The notes below the pieces were generated by a model, which did no database searches, had not been told where the DNA came from, and saw only the letters and a list, made by a program, of their open reading frames with translations. Position numbers and translations under genes: made by a program. This document shows, in pieces, positions 49,808-58,868 of a stretch of DNA of 64,000 bases; the first letter of the stretch is position 1; the number at the start of each line of letters is the position of its first letter. The DNA comes from Mucilaginibacter pankratovii (GTDB taxonomy: Bacteria; Bacteroidota; Bacteroidia; Sphingobacteriales; Sphingobacteriaceae), in assembly GCF_014773265.1 (NCBI RefSeq), contig NZ_JACWMY010000005.1, positions 124,001-188,000 on the forward strand, in the 5' to 3' direction.

Positions 49808-51364
49808 ATGCGTAAGAATCATCACTTGATATCCAAGGTTACTATTAACGCAATACGCGAACTTTATCTCGGAGGTAATTTCAATCATCGGGCTGCGGGA
49901 CGCTCATTAAGGATAAGTCCTAATACTGTCTCCAATTATGTAAAGCAGTTCAGGAAGATGGAGGAATTGTATCCAGGCAAAATACGTAATAACCGATTCT
50001 TTCTTCCAAGCGAGATTAAACTTCCTCAGCCTCCAGAAAGGAAATTAGTGCTTCTTGCTCTCTTACCCGACTTGGTTAAAGCTGACATTAATAAACGACT
50101 GACCGCTGTTAACTTATGGCGAGCATATAAACTCATCCACCCAAATGGGTATTCTGAGCCGGGGTTTAATTACATTTATTCAAGGTGGCGCGCCCTTAAT
50201 AAGATCAATGTATTTGCAAATAGTAAAGTGCAGCACTTAACTGCCGATGAACTAAGGACATTGGAATCCTGGAGGCACCACAATATCAGAAGATACTGGC
50301 AGCAGGCAATTGTGATTAAAGGGTCTTTTGAAGGTAAAACACCTTTTGAACTTGCGGATAGGACGGGTTGTGCTATAGAAACGGTTGAGGAGTGGATAGC
50401 CTTATTTAAGGCAGAAGGGCTAACGGGAATCGAACGAAAAAGTAACTCTAACAAAGAGGAGGTGGCTGCAAAGGTGACAAGGCGGATTGATAATCTCATT
50501 AAAATACTACATCAAAGCCCATCGATATTTGGGATAAACAGAACGTCCTGGTCACTGGATACTCTTGCATCAACATTTGTTAGTGAATACAAGGATAATA
50601 TGTCAAGTGCTACAGCCCAGGCTTACCTGAAAAGTAGAGGCTATGGATTTCGAAAGGCCAGGGAAGTACTTACGAGTCCCGATCCTAACTTTAAAGAAAA
50701 ATTAGACAAGGTTATTGCAATTGTATCAACATTAGGGACTAATGATAAGTTTTTCTCTATAGATGAAATGGGGCCATTTGCCATAAGAATAAGAGGTGGT
50801 AGGTCAATTATGAAATTGGATAACAGGAAAACGATTCCTGCTCATCCCATACCGAAAGGGTATCTAATCTGTACTGCTGCCCTTGAGCTTTCAACTAACC
50901 AGGTTACCCACTTTTATTCCCCAAATAAGTCAACATCAGAAATGATTAAATTAATGGATCTGTTGATGATCCAATATCGAACGGCTGATAAACTCTACCT
51001 ATCCTGGGACGCAGCAAGCTGGCACAATTCAAAAATACTAAAGGATCACATTAAAGAAGTAAACACAACTGAATACAGGGACATAAATCATACACCAATA
51101 GTAGCTATAGCACCGCTTCCGGTCTCCTCTCAATTTCTCAATGTTATAGAATCGGTATTTGCGGGGTTAGCTAAATCCGTTTTACATAACAGCGATTATG
51201 CATCGACGGAGGATTGCAAACGGGCGATTGATAAATATTTCGAAACAAGGAACGCTCATTTCATTGCAAACCCTCATAAAGCAGGCAACAAGATTTGGGG
51301 AAAGGAAATCGTTAAACCTTCCTTTTACGAAGCGCACAACTGTAAGGATCCGAGAGTAAGATAA
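49808..51364 (+). CDS. IS630-family transposase with extra N-terminal HTH
   Basis: The start is set at ATG 49808; the longer frame uses TTG 49772. A 518-residue protein: N-terminal IstA-like helix-turn-helix (NFNHRAAGRSLRISPNTVSNYV), a second HTH (TPFELADRTGCAIETVEEWI), and the DDE core with FFSIDEMGPF, YLSWDAASWHNS and LNVIESVFAGLAKSV as D, D and E. The core resembles IS630/Tc1-mariner enzymes. I could not find convincing terminal inverted repeats. It sits between two related 60-bp repeats (48336 and 51518). Confidence 0.85.
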   Translation: MRKNHHLISKVTINAIRELYLGGNFNHRAAGRSLRISPNTVSNYVKQFRKMEELYPGKIRNNRFFLPSEIKLPQPPERKLVLLALLPDLVKADINKRLTAVNLWRAYKLIHPNGYSEPGFNYIYSRWRALNKINVFANSKVQHLTADELRTLESWRHHNIRRYWQQAIVIKGSFEGKTPFELADRTGCAIETVEEWIALFKAEGLTGIERKSNSNKEEVAAKVTRRIDNLIKILHQSPSIFGINRTSWSLDTLASTFVSEYKDNMSSATAQAYLKSRGYGFRKAREVLTSPDPNFKEKLDKVIAIVSTLGTNDKFFSIDEMGPFAIRIRGGRSIMKLDNRKTIPAHPIPKGYLICTAALELSTNQVTHFYSPNKSTSEMIKLMDLLMIQYRTADKLYLSWDAASWHNSKILKDHIKEVNTTEYRDINHTPIVAIAPLPVSSQFLNVIESVFAGLAKSVLHNSDYASTEDCKRAIDKYFETRNAHFIANPHKAGNKIWGKEIVKPSFYEAHNCKDPRVR

Positions 51365-51441
51365 TCAATGCTAAATATGTACCTGCATTAATTTCAACAA
51401 ATGCCAATCAACCAAGCCTGGGTTTTCTTGTATATTTGGAT

Positions 51442-51588
51442 ATGACCTTATACGAATTCAGAATGTTAAACGATGCTGAGCAAGCAAACGCAACTTGGGC
51501 TGGTACTTTTCTTGGTTACTGCGCAGCGCCAGCTGAATTAATTAGCTTCCTATTGTGCCAGGTGCCTTTTAATAAAATCAAAACATGA
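51442..51588 (+). CDS. Small 48-aa protein of a Bacteroidota accessory family
   Basis: MTLYEFRMLNDAEQANATW, then AGTFLGYCAAPAELISFLLC and QVPFNKIKT. The opening (MTLYEF...EQ...W) resembles a family of 60-80-residue hypothetical proteins in Sphingobacteriaceae; here the usual C-terminal part is replaced or shortened. The ending is shared with the fragment at 48317-48409. It may be a decayed member of that family. Confidence 0.5.
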   Translation: MTLYEFRMLNDAEQANATWAGTFLGYCAAPAELISFLLCQVPFNKIKT

Positions 51589-51719
51589 TCGTATCTTTTA
51601 CAACTTTGGTCAACCTAAACCAGGAACATAAACACAAAGATATCAAGTAAAGAGCCATTATAGCTCATATTTTTCATATTGCGTCTTAACGGCGAAAAGT
51701 ACCTATTGGAATACCCTAC

Positions 51720-52241
51720 CTAATTATTGAAATTTAAACCGATCGATAGCAAGCCGAAAAGGCGGCTTCTATTGTTTACAGTGCCCAAATCGTATCCTGC
51801 ACCAAACATTATTAAATTGTCAAAAAAGCCTATTGTTGTCGCATATGACAAATTTATAGGCGTACTCGATGACAAATTACCATTAATTAATACTGTCAAC
51901 GGAGAGAAACTAAACGTAGAATGCCACTTATTCTTCTTTTCATCCCAAGTTAGTTTTTCATAGGTAAGCCCACCGCCAACAGATGTTAAAAGCAGTGCAT
52001 CTACTTTAGTATTAGGTAAGTCAGACCCTACAATTTTCAATGCAGGAATTACTACTGATGGCCGCCAAGCTGTAGTAGTTTCAGGAGGTGGAATTACTGA
52101 AGGACCATCTGGTGTACCCGTTTTAAACTCGTTTTGAACTGTTGGTCTCGGGATTGGTGAGAAAAATTTACCCAAGCCAGTTTTTTGAGCTTTTACAACG
52201 AAGGGAATTAAGCAGAGGAGGACGAGAAAAAAATTTTTCAT
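51720..52241 (-). CDS. Exported beta-rich protein
   Basis: A signal peptide (MKNFFLVLLCLIPFVVKAQ, residues 1-19), a Pro-rich segment (PSVIPPPETTTAWRPSVVIPA), then alternating amphipathic strands ending FGLLSIGLNFN, the style of an outer-membrane beta-barrel or porin-like protein. 173 residues is short for a barrel. No family recognised. Standalone. Confidence 0.65.
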   Translation of the reverse strand: MKNFFLVLLCLIPFVVKAQKTGLGKFFSPIPRPTVQNEFKTGTPDGPSVIPPPETTTAWRPSVVIPALKIVGSDLPNTKVDALLLTSVGGGLTYEKLTWDEKKNKWHSTFSFSPLTVLINGNLSSSTPINLSYATTIGFFDNLIMFGAGYDLGTVNNRSRLFGLLSIGLNFNN

Positions 52242-52437
52242 GTTGAATAATTAGGGTTTATGATTAGTTTAATATTAAGTCGAAATGCATATTGAATACC
52301 AATTAAATTGAAATCATCTATCAATGCTACTAAGCCCAATTGATTTTGAATATCGGATTGCTACTAAATGAACTAATTGGCAATTGAAATTAAAGTAACT
52401 ACTGTTGCTTTACTGATTGAGGATCGGTTGAGCAAAA

Positions 52438-52629
52438 TCATTTACAAATACCGCAGGTTTTGCCATCTTTAGCACATCGCTTACAATATTTACAATTCTT
52501 GCAAGCTTTACAAGGACTATCGCCAACGCAAGTTGCTACAGTTTTTCGAGATTTAACAATCGGTTTAACATTGTGAGCACTGACAAGCGTACCTGCAGCC
52601 AGGAATAAGAGTAGGATTGATTTCTTCAT
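52438..52629 (-). CDS. Exported Cys-rich small protein
   Basis: The start is placed at ATG 52629 (MKKSILLLFLAAGTLVSAH). A signal peptide then a mature part with nine Cys in 24 residues (CVGDSPCKACKNCKYCKRCA, then KDGKTCGICK). Probably a metal-binding or disulfide-rich secreted peptide. The upstream 14 residues of the longer frame are not needed. Confidence 0.62.
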   Translation of the reverse strand: MKKSILLLFLAAGTLVSAHNVKPIVKSRKTVATCVGDSPCKACKNCKYCKRCAKDGKTCGICK

Positions 52630-52697
52630 GATGTGGTTTGGTTGAGCTATAAAGCTACTTATTATTTTCAAATATTAAATAAATAAAAACACCTGTT

Positions 52698-52724
52698 CTT
52701 GAACTGCTTAAACGAGCTATCTTT
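52698..52724 (+). promoter_or_regulatory. Promoter of the secreted nuclease gene
   Basis: TTG (52698-52700), 16 bases, then TATCTTTG (52717-52724), 17 bases before the TTG start at 52742. Good -7, short spacer. Confidence 0.5.
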
Positions 52725-52741
52725 GTGTAACGCTAATTGAT

Positions 52742-53503
52742 TTGAAAAGACTTACTACAATGCTGATACTAGTTGCTACAACATATGTGTGCAACGCCCA
52801 AGATATTACTAAATCCGACCTCTGTCCGAACTGTGTGGTTTGGGTTAATAAGTATTACATCAGTATAGCAGACACCGCAAAGCATAACCCAATCTTAGTA
52901 TATCATGTTATTACAAGGCGACAGTTAGAAATGTCTGACAGTTTAAAAGCTAATAAGGCTACAAAGATTGATAGAGCGAAGTATCCATTTAAACCTGTAA
53001 AAGGATATCCAAACGAAACTAAGCTGTACAGCATCGCCAATAAAATTTATAAGAAGCTTAATCCAAAGAATGTTATAGCAAAAGGCCATATTGCCTCTGC
53101 AGATGATTACTCTTGGTCAAAAGGTGGAATGGACACATCAATGCGATATACATTTAACCTTGCAATGGAATTTCAAAGCCAAAATGCCGGTACGCAGTTA
53201 GGTACTGAATATATGTGTAGAGCAATGGCAAGGCAATATGATACTGTTAAAGTTTGGGCCGGTACTTGGGGTAGTCAAGGCACTGTTACTGATGGTAAGA
53301 TTACAGCTAACTTTCCGGCTGTGTATTGGAAAATTGCAGTTTATAACAATCAGGTGCATTGTTATTGGATGCCAAATAGTGATGAAGGGGCAGGGCAAGC
53401 TAACTATGCTAGGTTCGAAATAACGCTAATCGAGCTAGGGTCAAAATTGGGCTTTAACCCCCTTGAAGTCATAATGGGAAATGTAGATCGTGCAGCGAAT
53501 TGA
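52742..53503 (+). CDS. Secreted DNA/RNA non-specific endonuclease
   Basis: The start is TTG 52742, which restores a full signal peptide (MKRLTTMLILVATTYVCNAQ); the ATG at 52760 would remove its basic end. The mature protein has the Endonuclease_NS fold: AKGHIASADDYSW with His116 as general base (DRGH-like), and TFNLAMEFQSQNAGTQLGTEY with Asn139 as the metal ligand and Glu156. The substitution of DRGH by AKGH is unusual. Probably cleaves nucleic acid outside the cell. A 3' remnant of a related gene lies at 54575-54703. Confidence 0.75.
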   Translation: MKRLTTMLILVATTYVCNAQDITKSDLCPNCVVWVNKYYISIADTAKHNPILVYHVITRRQLEMSDSLKANKATKIDRAKYPFKPVKGYPNETKLYSIANKIYKKLNPKNVIAKGHIASADDYSWSKGGMDTSMRYTFNLAMEFQSQNAGTQLGTEYMCRAMARQYDTVKVWAGTWGSQGTVTDGKITANFPAVYWKIAVYNNQVHCYWMPNSDEGAGQANYARFEITLIELGSKLGFNPLEVIMGNVDRAAN

Positions 53504-53553
53504 GCTTCCGTATGACAACTTATTTTAAGCGCTTGGAAACATGCTATATATAG

Positions 53554-54456
53554 TTAGAAGAGGGTGTCGGCGAACTGTTTTTTTGTAGACAAGGGCAACT
53601 GTGACTTTCGAAGTACATAATGCTTTGGAGCGATTTCATCTTCTTTCCATACAATATCTTTTAGTACATCAATATACAACTCACGGAAGTTACGAACAAA
53701 AGTATTAAACCTCGTTATTTTTTCTTTTCGAATTGACGCTGGGTCACTATCCCTGATTGACTGTGCGTTTGTTATTGAATCGATGGAGATCGTAAACCAA
53801 CTTGAGTCGGGATGAGCTTCCATTGACTGTATACCTTTTGACTCCCTGTACATAGATTTCCATTTTCCCCAGCTATTCTGATGTTCAATTAAGAAAGTAC
53901 TTGTAAGTTGCGATTCTAAAAGTTTTTCTGCCTTACTGGCTGCTGCTATTCTATTTGTCGACATATAATTGCCAGTAAAAAGCCCACCGCTGGCATGGGT
54001 TAAATCTCCCATTAGTGATACAGTGTATTTAAAATTCAGAAATGCTGCTTTTCGTGATATCTTTCGGAACTGATTGCTTACTGCTTGTTCATCCGCTAAA
54101 ATCGTCACTTGCCTATTCAGCAATTTTGATTGGTTGACCAATTTTGTGTTGGTGCTTTGGAGTTGAATAAGTCCACTATCGCTTAATTTATTTTGAAGTT
54201 TGGTTTCTTTAAGAATAAGTTCAAGTCGTTCCAGTTGTGATTGCTGTTGCAATGCAATGTTTGTAAGTATCTTTATTTGTTCTGTACTTTCCCCAAACCT
54301 ATACGTCAGAGCAAGTGCCCAACACGCTAATATGATTGACGCAATGCCTCCGGTAGATGATATAACTAGGTTTAGATTTTGCATTGTATTTCCTGGCTTA
54401 CGTTTCCACCAAGAAATCACAGCACCTTGACGCTGTCTCCTATCAGTATTAGCCAT
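53554..54456 (-). CDS. Hypothetical membrane-anchored coiled-coil protein
   Basis: A 300-residue protein with an N-terminal helix (about residues 30-48, LVISSTGGIASIILACWALAL), a coiled coil (residues 60-120, QQQSQLERLELILKE) and a soluble C-terminal domain. A later start at residue 25 (MQNLNLVISS) is possible. No family recognised. The plan resembles proteins of anti-phage or secretion clusters, but nothing specific. Confidence 0.58.
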   Translation of the reverse strand: MANTDRRQRQGAVISWWKRKPGNTMQNLNLVISSTGGIASIILACWALALTYRFGESTEQIKILTNIALQQQSQLERLELILKETKLQNKLSDSGLIQLQSTNTKLVNQSKLLNRQVTILADEQAVSNQFRKISRKAAFLNFKYTVSLMGDLTHASGGLFTGNYMSTNRIAAASKAEKLLESQLTSTFLIEHQNSWGKWKSMYRESKGIQSMEAHPDSSWFTISIDSITNAQSIRDSDPASIRKEKITRFNTFVRNFRELYIDVLKDIVWKEDEIAPKHYVLRKSQLPLSTKKQFADTLF

Positions 54457-54574
54457 AGCGATTTTTATCCGATTAAGATAGTAATTCTTTTCGAACGACC
54501 TGCCACTTAGTAAAACGTCTGTTAAAGGAGATCCGAGAGGTGGCTTGAAATACTGCTTGAATGTATGTTATTGA

Positions 54575-54703
54575 ATTGGTAATAATGTTAATGATGCTGG
54601 ACAAGCGAACTGTCCAAAGTTTCAGGTGGCTCTTGACGAATTGGCTTTTAAGATAGGATTTAATCCCGAGAAGTTATTAAAGGCTCAATATGATCTAGTT
54701 TGA
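54575..54703 (+). pseudogene. 3' remnant of a second secreted nuclease gene
   Basis: An open frame without start reads NDAGQANCPKFQVALDELAF then KIGFNPEKLLKAQYDLV and stops at 54701-54703. It matches the C-terminus of the 52742 nuclease (EGAGQANYARFEITLIELGS, KLGFNPLEVI). The rest of that gene is absent, so it is a remnant after duplication and deletion. Confidence 0.7.
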
Positions 54704-54735
54704 AACAAATTATTTCAACGTAAATAAACTCGCGA

Positions 54736-55656
54736 CTATGAGGAATGTTGCGGAATGTCAGTAAAGCTAATCCTTCCCGTTGAAGGTGAAGCATTATCAG
54801 CATATACTACCCATGTAATCAAATTGATTTCTTCTAAGAAGTTACTGTTTAATTTAATTTCATTCCGCAAATTCATAACGGTTTTAGCAAGTATTGGGAC
54901 ATACCTTGCAGGTCCATATATTGGCATAGGTTCTAACATTCCACGCAAGTCAACATCTACAACGTCTCGATACGTATTGTCTAAATTGAATGTTTTAGCT
55001 GAATTGCCAACTTCACCATTGACCTCTAAAAGGCACCTTTTAGGAATGGTGATTGCACACATAATGTAATTCGCGTAAACTTCACCTTCATTGTGAGCCA
55101 TAACCGTTAATTCATAAACACGTTCGTTGCCCAACAATGTGCTTTTAATGCCGAACATCAAATTTATTAAAGGATGCTTGGTTCTATTTAAGATGTCTCT
55201 AATTTCATAATCATACATAGGCAGTATATTGAAATTGTGTCTTCGATAGTAGCGTTGATCATTTGACTGATGTGCTGTGTTACTTTTTGGGACGTCAACC
55301 ACATAGACTACTTTTTGCTTGCTGCCATCGATTTCAATAGGGTGGATGATCACACCCTCAATACGAGGCTGAATAGAGGTTTGAATAATTTGTTCCAGCC
55401 ATTCCTTACTAATATCAATTCTTTCTAAATAATCAATTTCTGACACAATGTGTCTATTTGATACATCTTCTTTTAAACCATATATAATTATGCCTCCGTC
55501 TGAATTGGCAAAAGCTGCCACATCTTTGGAGATGCTATCCTTGGTTTTATTTAGGTTCGCTTTGTCAAGCGCTTTAGCAGCTTTGTAGTCGAGGTGTAGG
55601 TTTTCTTCAACTCGGTCCGCAATAAGAGTTTCTAGGTAAGTTTGTGTATATAACAT
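54736..55656 (-). CDS. Schlafen AlbA_2 domain protein
   Basis: The start is set at ATG 55656 (MLYTQTYLETLIADR); the longer frame overlaps the methylase gene. A 306-residue protein with the AlbA_2/Schlafen module: ENLHLDYKAAKAL (E-x-L-x-x-D/EFK motif), KDVAAFANSDGGIIIYGLKED and YYRRHNFNILPM. AlbA_2 proteins occur in transcription regulators and in defence genes and bind nucleic acid, some as RNases. The C-terminal half is beta-rich and unassigned. 28 bases after the methylase gene. Confidence 0.82.
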   Translation of the reverse strand: MLYTQTYLETLIADRVEENLHLDYKAAKALDKANLNKTKDSISKDVAAFANSDGGIIIYGLKEDVSNRHIVSEIDYLERIDISKEWLEQIIQTSIQPRIEGVIIHPIEIDGSKQKVVYVVDVPKSNTAHQSNDQRYYRRHNFNILPMYDYEIRDILNRTKHPLINLMFGIKSTLLGNERVYELTVMAHNEGEVYANYIMCAITIPKRCLLEVNGEVGNSAKTFNLDNTYRDVVDVDLRGMLEPMPIYGPARYVPILAKTVMNLRNEIKLNSNFLEEINLITWVVYADNASPSTGRISFTDIPQHSS

Positions 55657-55684
55657 GGTTAAGCCAAGGTACGAAAGGCATAGT

Positions 55685-56416
55685 TCAAAACAAGCTACCT
55701 TGAACACCATTAATAGGCTGTAATGCCCGAACCGGTGCAAATGGCGTGTTAAACGTTGATTTAGCTTTGTTACCTTTTAAATCATGTAGACAGATATAAC
55801 TTAAATCAGGATCTGTAAATTCTGTATAGAATGGCATATTGTAACCATTGATAATCGTTGTAGCAGTTCTGTAACCTGTGTAGAAATCATTGCTAAGTGT
55901 ATTCATGTGGGCAATTTCGCCAGTCAGGGAGTTGAGCATCATGTTTACTAAAGCCATTTTGCAACATGTACTATCAAGGTCAGCACCGTAAAAATGCATG
56001 TGCCGGTTTAGTTTAGCTGCAGCTAGCAGCATCCTTCCAGAGCCACAAGCCGGGTCGCAAACCGATTGGGCAGGTTTAGAATTACTATCAATATTGAATG
56101 CAGCAAGCATGTCGCAAATCGGTGTAGGAGTGAAATACTGGCCGTTGTGACCGTTTGATATTGCTTGCATGTATAATTCACCCAACGGATCATTAAAGTC
56201 CTCTGAAAGGTTGCCAATGATGTTAATCAGGGTTACAAGTTGGTTGACTTTTGGATGGGATTGATATGTTTCAAGTGCTTTGGACTGAAGTTCAGCCTTG
56301 TCCCATTTTTTAAAAGGTAACAAAGTCCAATCAAGAAGTTCAACAAACGCAGTGTGCAGTGATTGTCCATAGGCAAAACGCTCAAATGAAGTAAGTAGCT
56401 GTTTACTCTGTAGCAT
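55685..56416 (-). CDS. N6-DNA-methylase-like protein without NPPY
   Basis: A 243-residue protein of the HsdM type: YFTPTPICDMLAAF (residues 94-107), CDPACGSGRMLLAA (motif I, SAM site, about 118-131) and FYGADLDSTCCKMALVNMML. The catalytic motif IV [DN]PP[YF] is not present; the segment reads GYNMPFYTEF. Such orphan members in Bacteroidota mobile elements share this lack, so it may bind SAM without methylating DNA. Lies before the AlbA_2 gene. Confidence 0.78.
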   Translation of the reverse strand: MLQSKQLLTSFERFAYGQSLHTAFVELLDWTLLPFKKWDKAELQSKALETYQSHPKVNQLVTLINIIGNLSEDFNDPLGELYMQAISNGHNGQYFTPTPICDMLAAFNIDSNSKPAQSVCDPACGSGRMLLAAAKLNRHMHFYGADLDSTCCKMALVNMMLNSLTGEIAHMNTLSNDFYTGYRTATTIINGYNMPFYTEFTDPDLSYICLHDLKGNKAKSTFNTPFAPVRALQPINGVQGSLF

Positions 56417-56419
56417 AGC

Positions 56420-56550
56420 AATAAGATTTAATGTCGAGTGAATTCTCGAACAGACTCACTGCTGAACAGCAGAATTAAAGGCAAGGTGGAGATATAAAAG
56501 CTGCGGAGGCTCCCGATAGGGATACCCTGGTTTTATATACTACCTTGAAA
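56420..56550. other. Structured noncoding stretch upstream of the methylase gene
   Basis: Contains CTGCTGAACAGCAG (hairpin near 56458-56471) and a longer hairpin with outer arms CAAGGT (56482-56487)/ACCTTG (56542-56547) and inner ATATAAAA (56492-56499)/TTTTATAT (56531-56538) around a GC-rich loop. The gap 56417-56686 has no gene. It may be an RNA leader or a small RNA; no family is recognised. Confidence 0.45.
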
Positions 56551-56686
56551 CGAAGTGGCTGTATTATTGCTGTGAAGCTAACTTTGTGGAGAGAATGCAC
56601 AACAACATCCTTTGGTTTTTTAATGATATATAGCAACAGGATGATAACTCTTTACTGCTATCGGTGTTAGTTCTAACATATTTTTG

Positions 56687-57658
56687 CTAAATAAATCGAG
56701 ACCATTCGTTCCAATTATTTCCAGTAAACTGGCCAGAATCCATGTCATTGATAAGTTTATCGTCAATCACAGCCTTTAATTTATCAGAATATATTTCCAA
56801 AGTCCACCAAAAAGCCTTCCCCAACCCTGAACCTTCCAATTTGACTCCTTTGAAATATTTTGCGATTGGACGTAAAGTGGGAACTTGCCATGATATTTTA
56901 CATAATAATCCTGTTGTCAATGCACCAATAGACTTAAAATCTGAGGCAGATTTGCTATACTGTCTCATGTAGCAAGTTGATGGTCGACTGTCCTTCCCAA
57001 AAACTTTCAAAAAACCCTCGTATTCAATTGAGCCTTTTTTAAACTGTCTCAAGCCGGAAGAAGCTACCTTGTTTACAGTCCAGCAGGATAAATTTGCTAT
57101 ACAAATAAAATCGGGAAGATAGACTGGGTGGTCAGAGGCAGAATGCCCTTGATTTATCGCTTCCTCAATAATTTCTATCGGCTTTGATTTTAAACCATTC
57201 CAAGAATGAGAATGAGCCAATAGGCCATATATTATTGGACTTTGCAGTTCCTTATATGGTGTTCCAAGTTCATACTGCATCCTTGATTTAACTTGCTTGG
57301 AGTTGTCAAAGAATGCCTTTAGATGTTTCGATTTCAGGGTCAGCTTACACTCAAACGCAGCTAAGACACCTCCCGCAAGATATAGTTTCTCGTTCTCCAA
57401 AGAAGGAGGATATTCTGGTCGCAATATAATTACATCAACTTGAGGGCTTGCAACTCCATCTATACCTACAATACGCCCCTTTGTGACAATTTTAAATGTG
57501 CTTGGTAGCCATTTACGTAAGAGTTCAGCCCAATTTTCTTCCCCTTGGTCGCCTGCTGTTCCGGGGTCCTCCAATGCTCTTTTTTGAATCCTGTTATATT
57601 CTGCCGACATCTCATCGGTTGCGGACTGCATAAAGTCAATTAAATCATTTGTTGGCAT
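56687..57658 (-). CDS. DUF6602-like protein with PD-(D/E)XK-type motif
   Basis: A 323-residue soluble protein. After the helical N-terminus (MQSATDEMSAEYNRIQ) it has GDQGEENWAELLRKWLP, VSPQVDVIILR and GGVLAAFECKLTL, where Asp and the ExK-like ECK are placed as in PD-(D/E)XK nucleases, and a later GIGALTT-like block. It resembles the DUF6602 family, found in defence regions. DNA cleavage is inferred, not shown. In the same leftward run as the FRG and DUF3644 genes. Confidence 0.68.
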   Translation of the reverse strand: MPTNDLIDFMQSATDEMSAEYNRIQKRALEDPGTAGDQGEENWAELLRKWLPSTFKIVTKGRIVGIDGVASPQVDVIILRPEYPPSLENEKLYLAGGVLAAFECKLTLKSKHLKAFFDNSKQVKSRMQYELGTPYKELQSPIIYGLLAHSHSWNGLKSKPIEIIEEAINQGHSASDHPVYLPDFICIANLSCWTVNKVASSGLRQFKKGSIEYEGFLKVFGKDSRPSTCYMRQYSKSASDFKSIGALTTGLLCKISWQVPTLRPIAKYFKGVKLEGSGLGKAFWWTLEIYSDKLKAVIDDKLINDMDSGQFTGNNWNEWSRFI

Positions 57659-57714
57659 CGGTATTCAGTTTATTTAGGTTACTATCAAGGCAATGTCGCT
57701 CGATATTCTTACAG

Positions 57715-58692
57715 TTACATAACATACAAATAAGCATGTTCAGCACAGTGTTGTACCACAATATCGAACCATGTTTGATACCAATACCACATCTTATCAA
57801 TTTGTACTCCGTATGTTTTACCTTTAGCTTTTGCATTTTTATCTTTCCATAAAACCGTATGATGGTGGATTTTAAACTTTACGAATCCCCTTGTTTGCAT
57901 TTCGTTACAAATCTGGTGAGGTAGGTATTTCTTTTTTTCTGAATCTTTTAAAAACACATATTCTGTGTTCAACTTCTTAGCTTCGGGCGAATCTGCCTTT
58001 ATGAACTCGATAACACGATCTGCCTGGCCTTTATTATTTACTGTTTTGGGTAGAAATAACACTCTGTATGAATATCTAATATCGTTAAAGTCTGTATCTG
58101 ATAGATCGTTGTCAAATGCATTGATGTAAGATGCTATGTTGGGAGGTAAATCCTCGAATGTCCTTAACTGTCTCACATGGTCTTCGCATATGGATGAAAA
58201 TTGCAATGAAAATGAAAGATGTTTGTCAATCCCGTATGTAGGGTCAAACAGTTCCTTAATCTCAGTATTGTAATTGACACAACAAGCTTGGAATCTTGCA
58301 CTTAAATAATCGTCAATTTTGCTTGTCATTTGATGCTCAATTTCATGCCTTAATCCTATTAGAAACTTCAAGTTTGCTTTAGTTATATCGTTTATTGTGC
58401 AATTATTGTCATCCAAGCAGCGCTCTAACTCCCAAAATTTAAAGGCACCCCGCTTTGTTTTATCAAACCGCTTTCGATTATTGTTAATCTTGTGGTACCG
58501 ATATTCTAGTTTTCTATCTCTATAATAAGCGTGGAGAAGGTACGTCCAGGCGATTACAGAAAGTACAATAAACGATTCTGATTTAAATTTTATGTTGGGA
58601 TTATTAAACGTTTGCACTGCATTGAGCATTGCTTCCCTCGATTTAGTTAGCAATTCTTCTTTAATCGACCAAACTCGCTTTAGTTTAGACAT
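57715..58692 (-). CDS. DUF3644 domain protein
   Basis: A 325-residue protein with the family pattern: LLTKSREAMLNAVQTFNNP, KSESFIVLSVIAWTYLLHAY and LKFLIGLRHEIEHQMT (residues about 128-143). The RHEIEH segment is HEPN-like and may form an RNase-like site. C-terminal residues 230-325 carry a helix-rich region with a His-rich HHHT. DUF3644 genes are frequent in defence islands of unknown mechanism. 56 bases upstream of the DUF6602 gene. Confidence 0.75.
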   Translation of the reverse strand: MSKLKRVWSIKEELLTKSREAMLNAVQTFNNPNIKFKSESFIVLSVIAWTYLLHAYYRDRKLEYRYHKINNNRKRFDKTKRGAFKFWELERCLDDNNCTINDITKANLKFLIGLRHEIEHQMTSKIDDYLSARFQACCVNYNTEIKELFDPTYGIDKHLSFSLQFSSICEDHVRQLRTFEDLPPNIASYINAFDNDLSDTDFNDIRYSYRVLFLPKTVNNKGQADRVIEFIKADSPEAKKLNTEYVFLKDSEKKKYLPHQICNEMQTRGFVKFKIHHHTVLWKDKNAKAKGKTYGVQIDKMWYWYQTWFDIVVQHCAEHAYLYVM

Positions 58693-58744
58693 TGCAATTG
58701 GTTTAGATTCCCAAGGTAACTAAAAAAAAGAAGCTTTCAGCGAA

Positions 58745-58786
58745 CCGCCTGCGAACTGAGGCCGTTGTCTTTCAAAAAGAGCGCGA
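58745..58786. repeat. Dispersed repeat, copy 1
   Basis: 42 bases starting CCGCCTGCGAACTGAGG match 60358-60399 with three differences. A shorter copy (CGCCTGCGAACT) is near 59619. It lies between the DUF3644 and FRG genes. Confidence 0.72.
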
Positions 58787-58868
58787 TTAAAAGAACAGAT
58801 TTTAAACGTTTCTTATATAATACTTTACGGCTAAAAGTTCGGCCTGTAGTCCCAAACAATTAGGTCAT

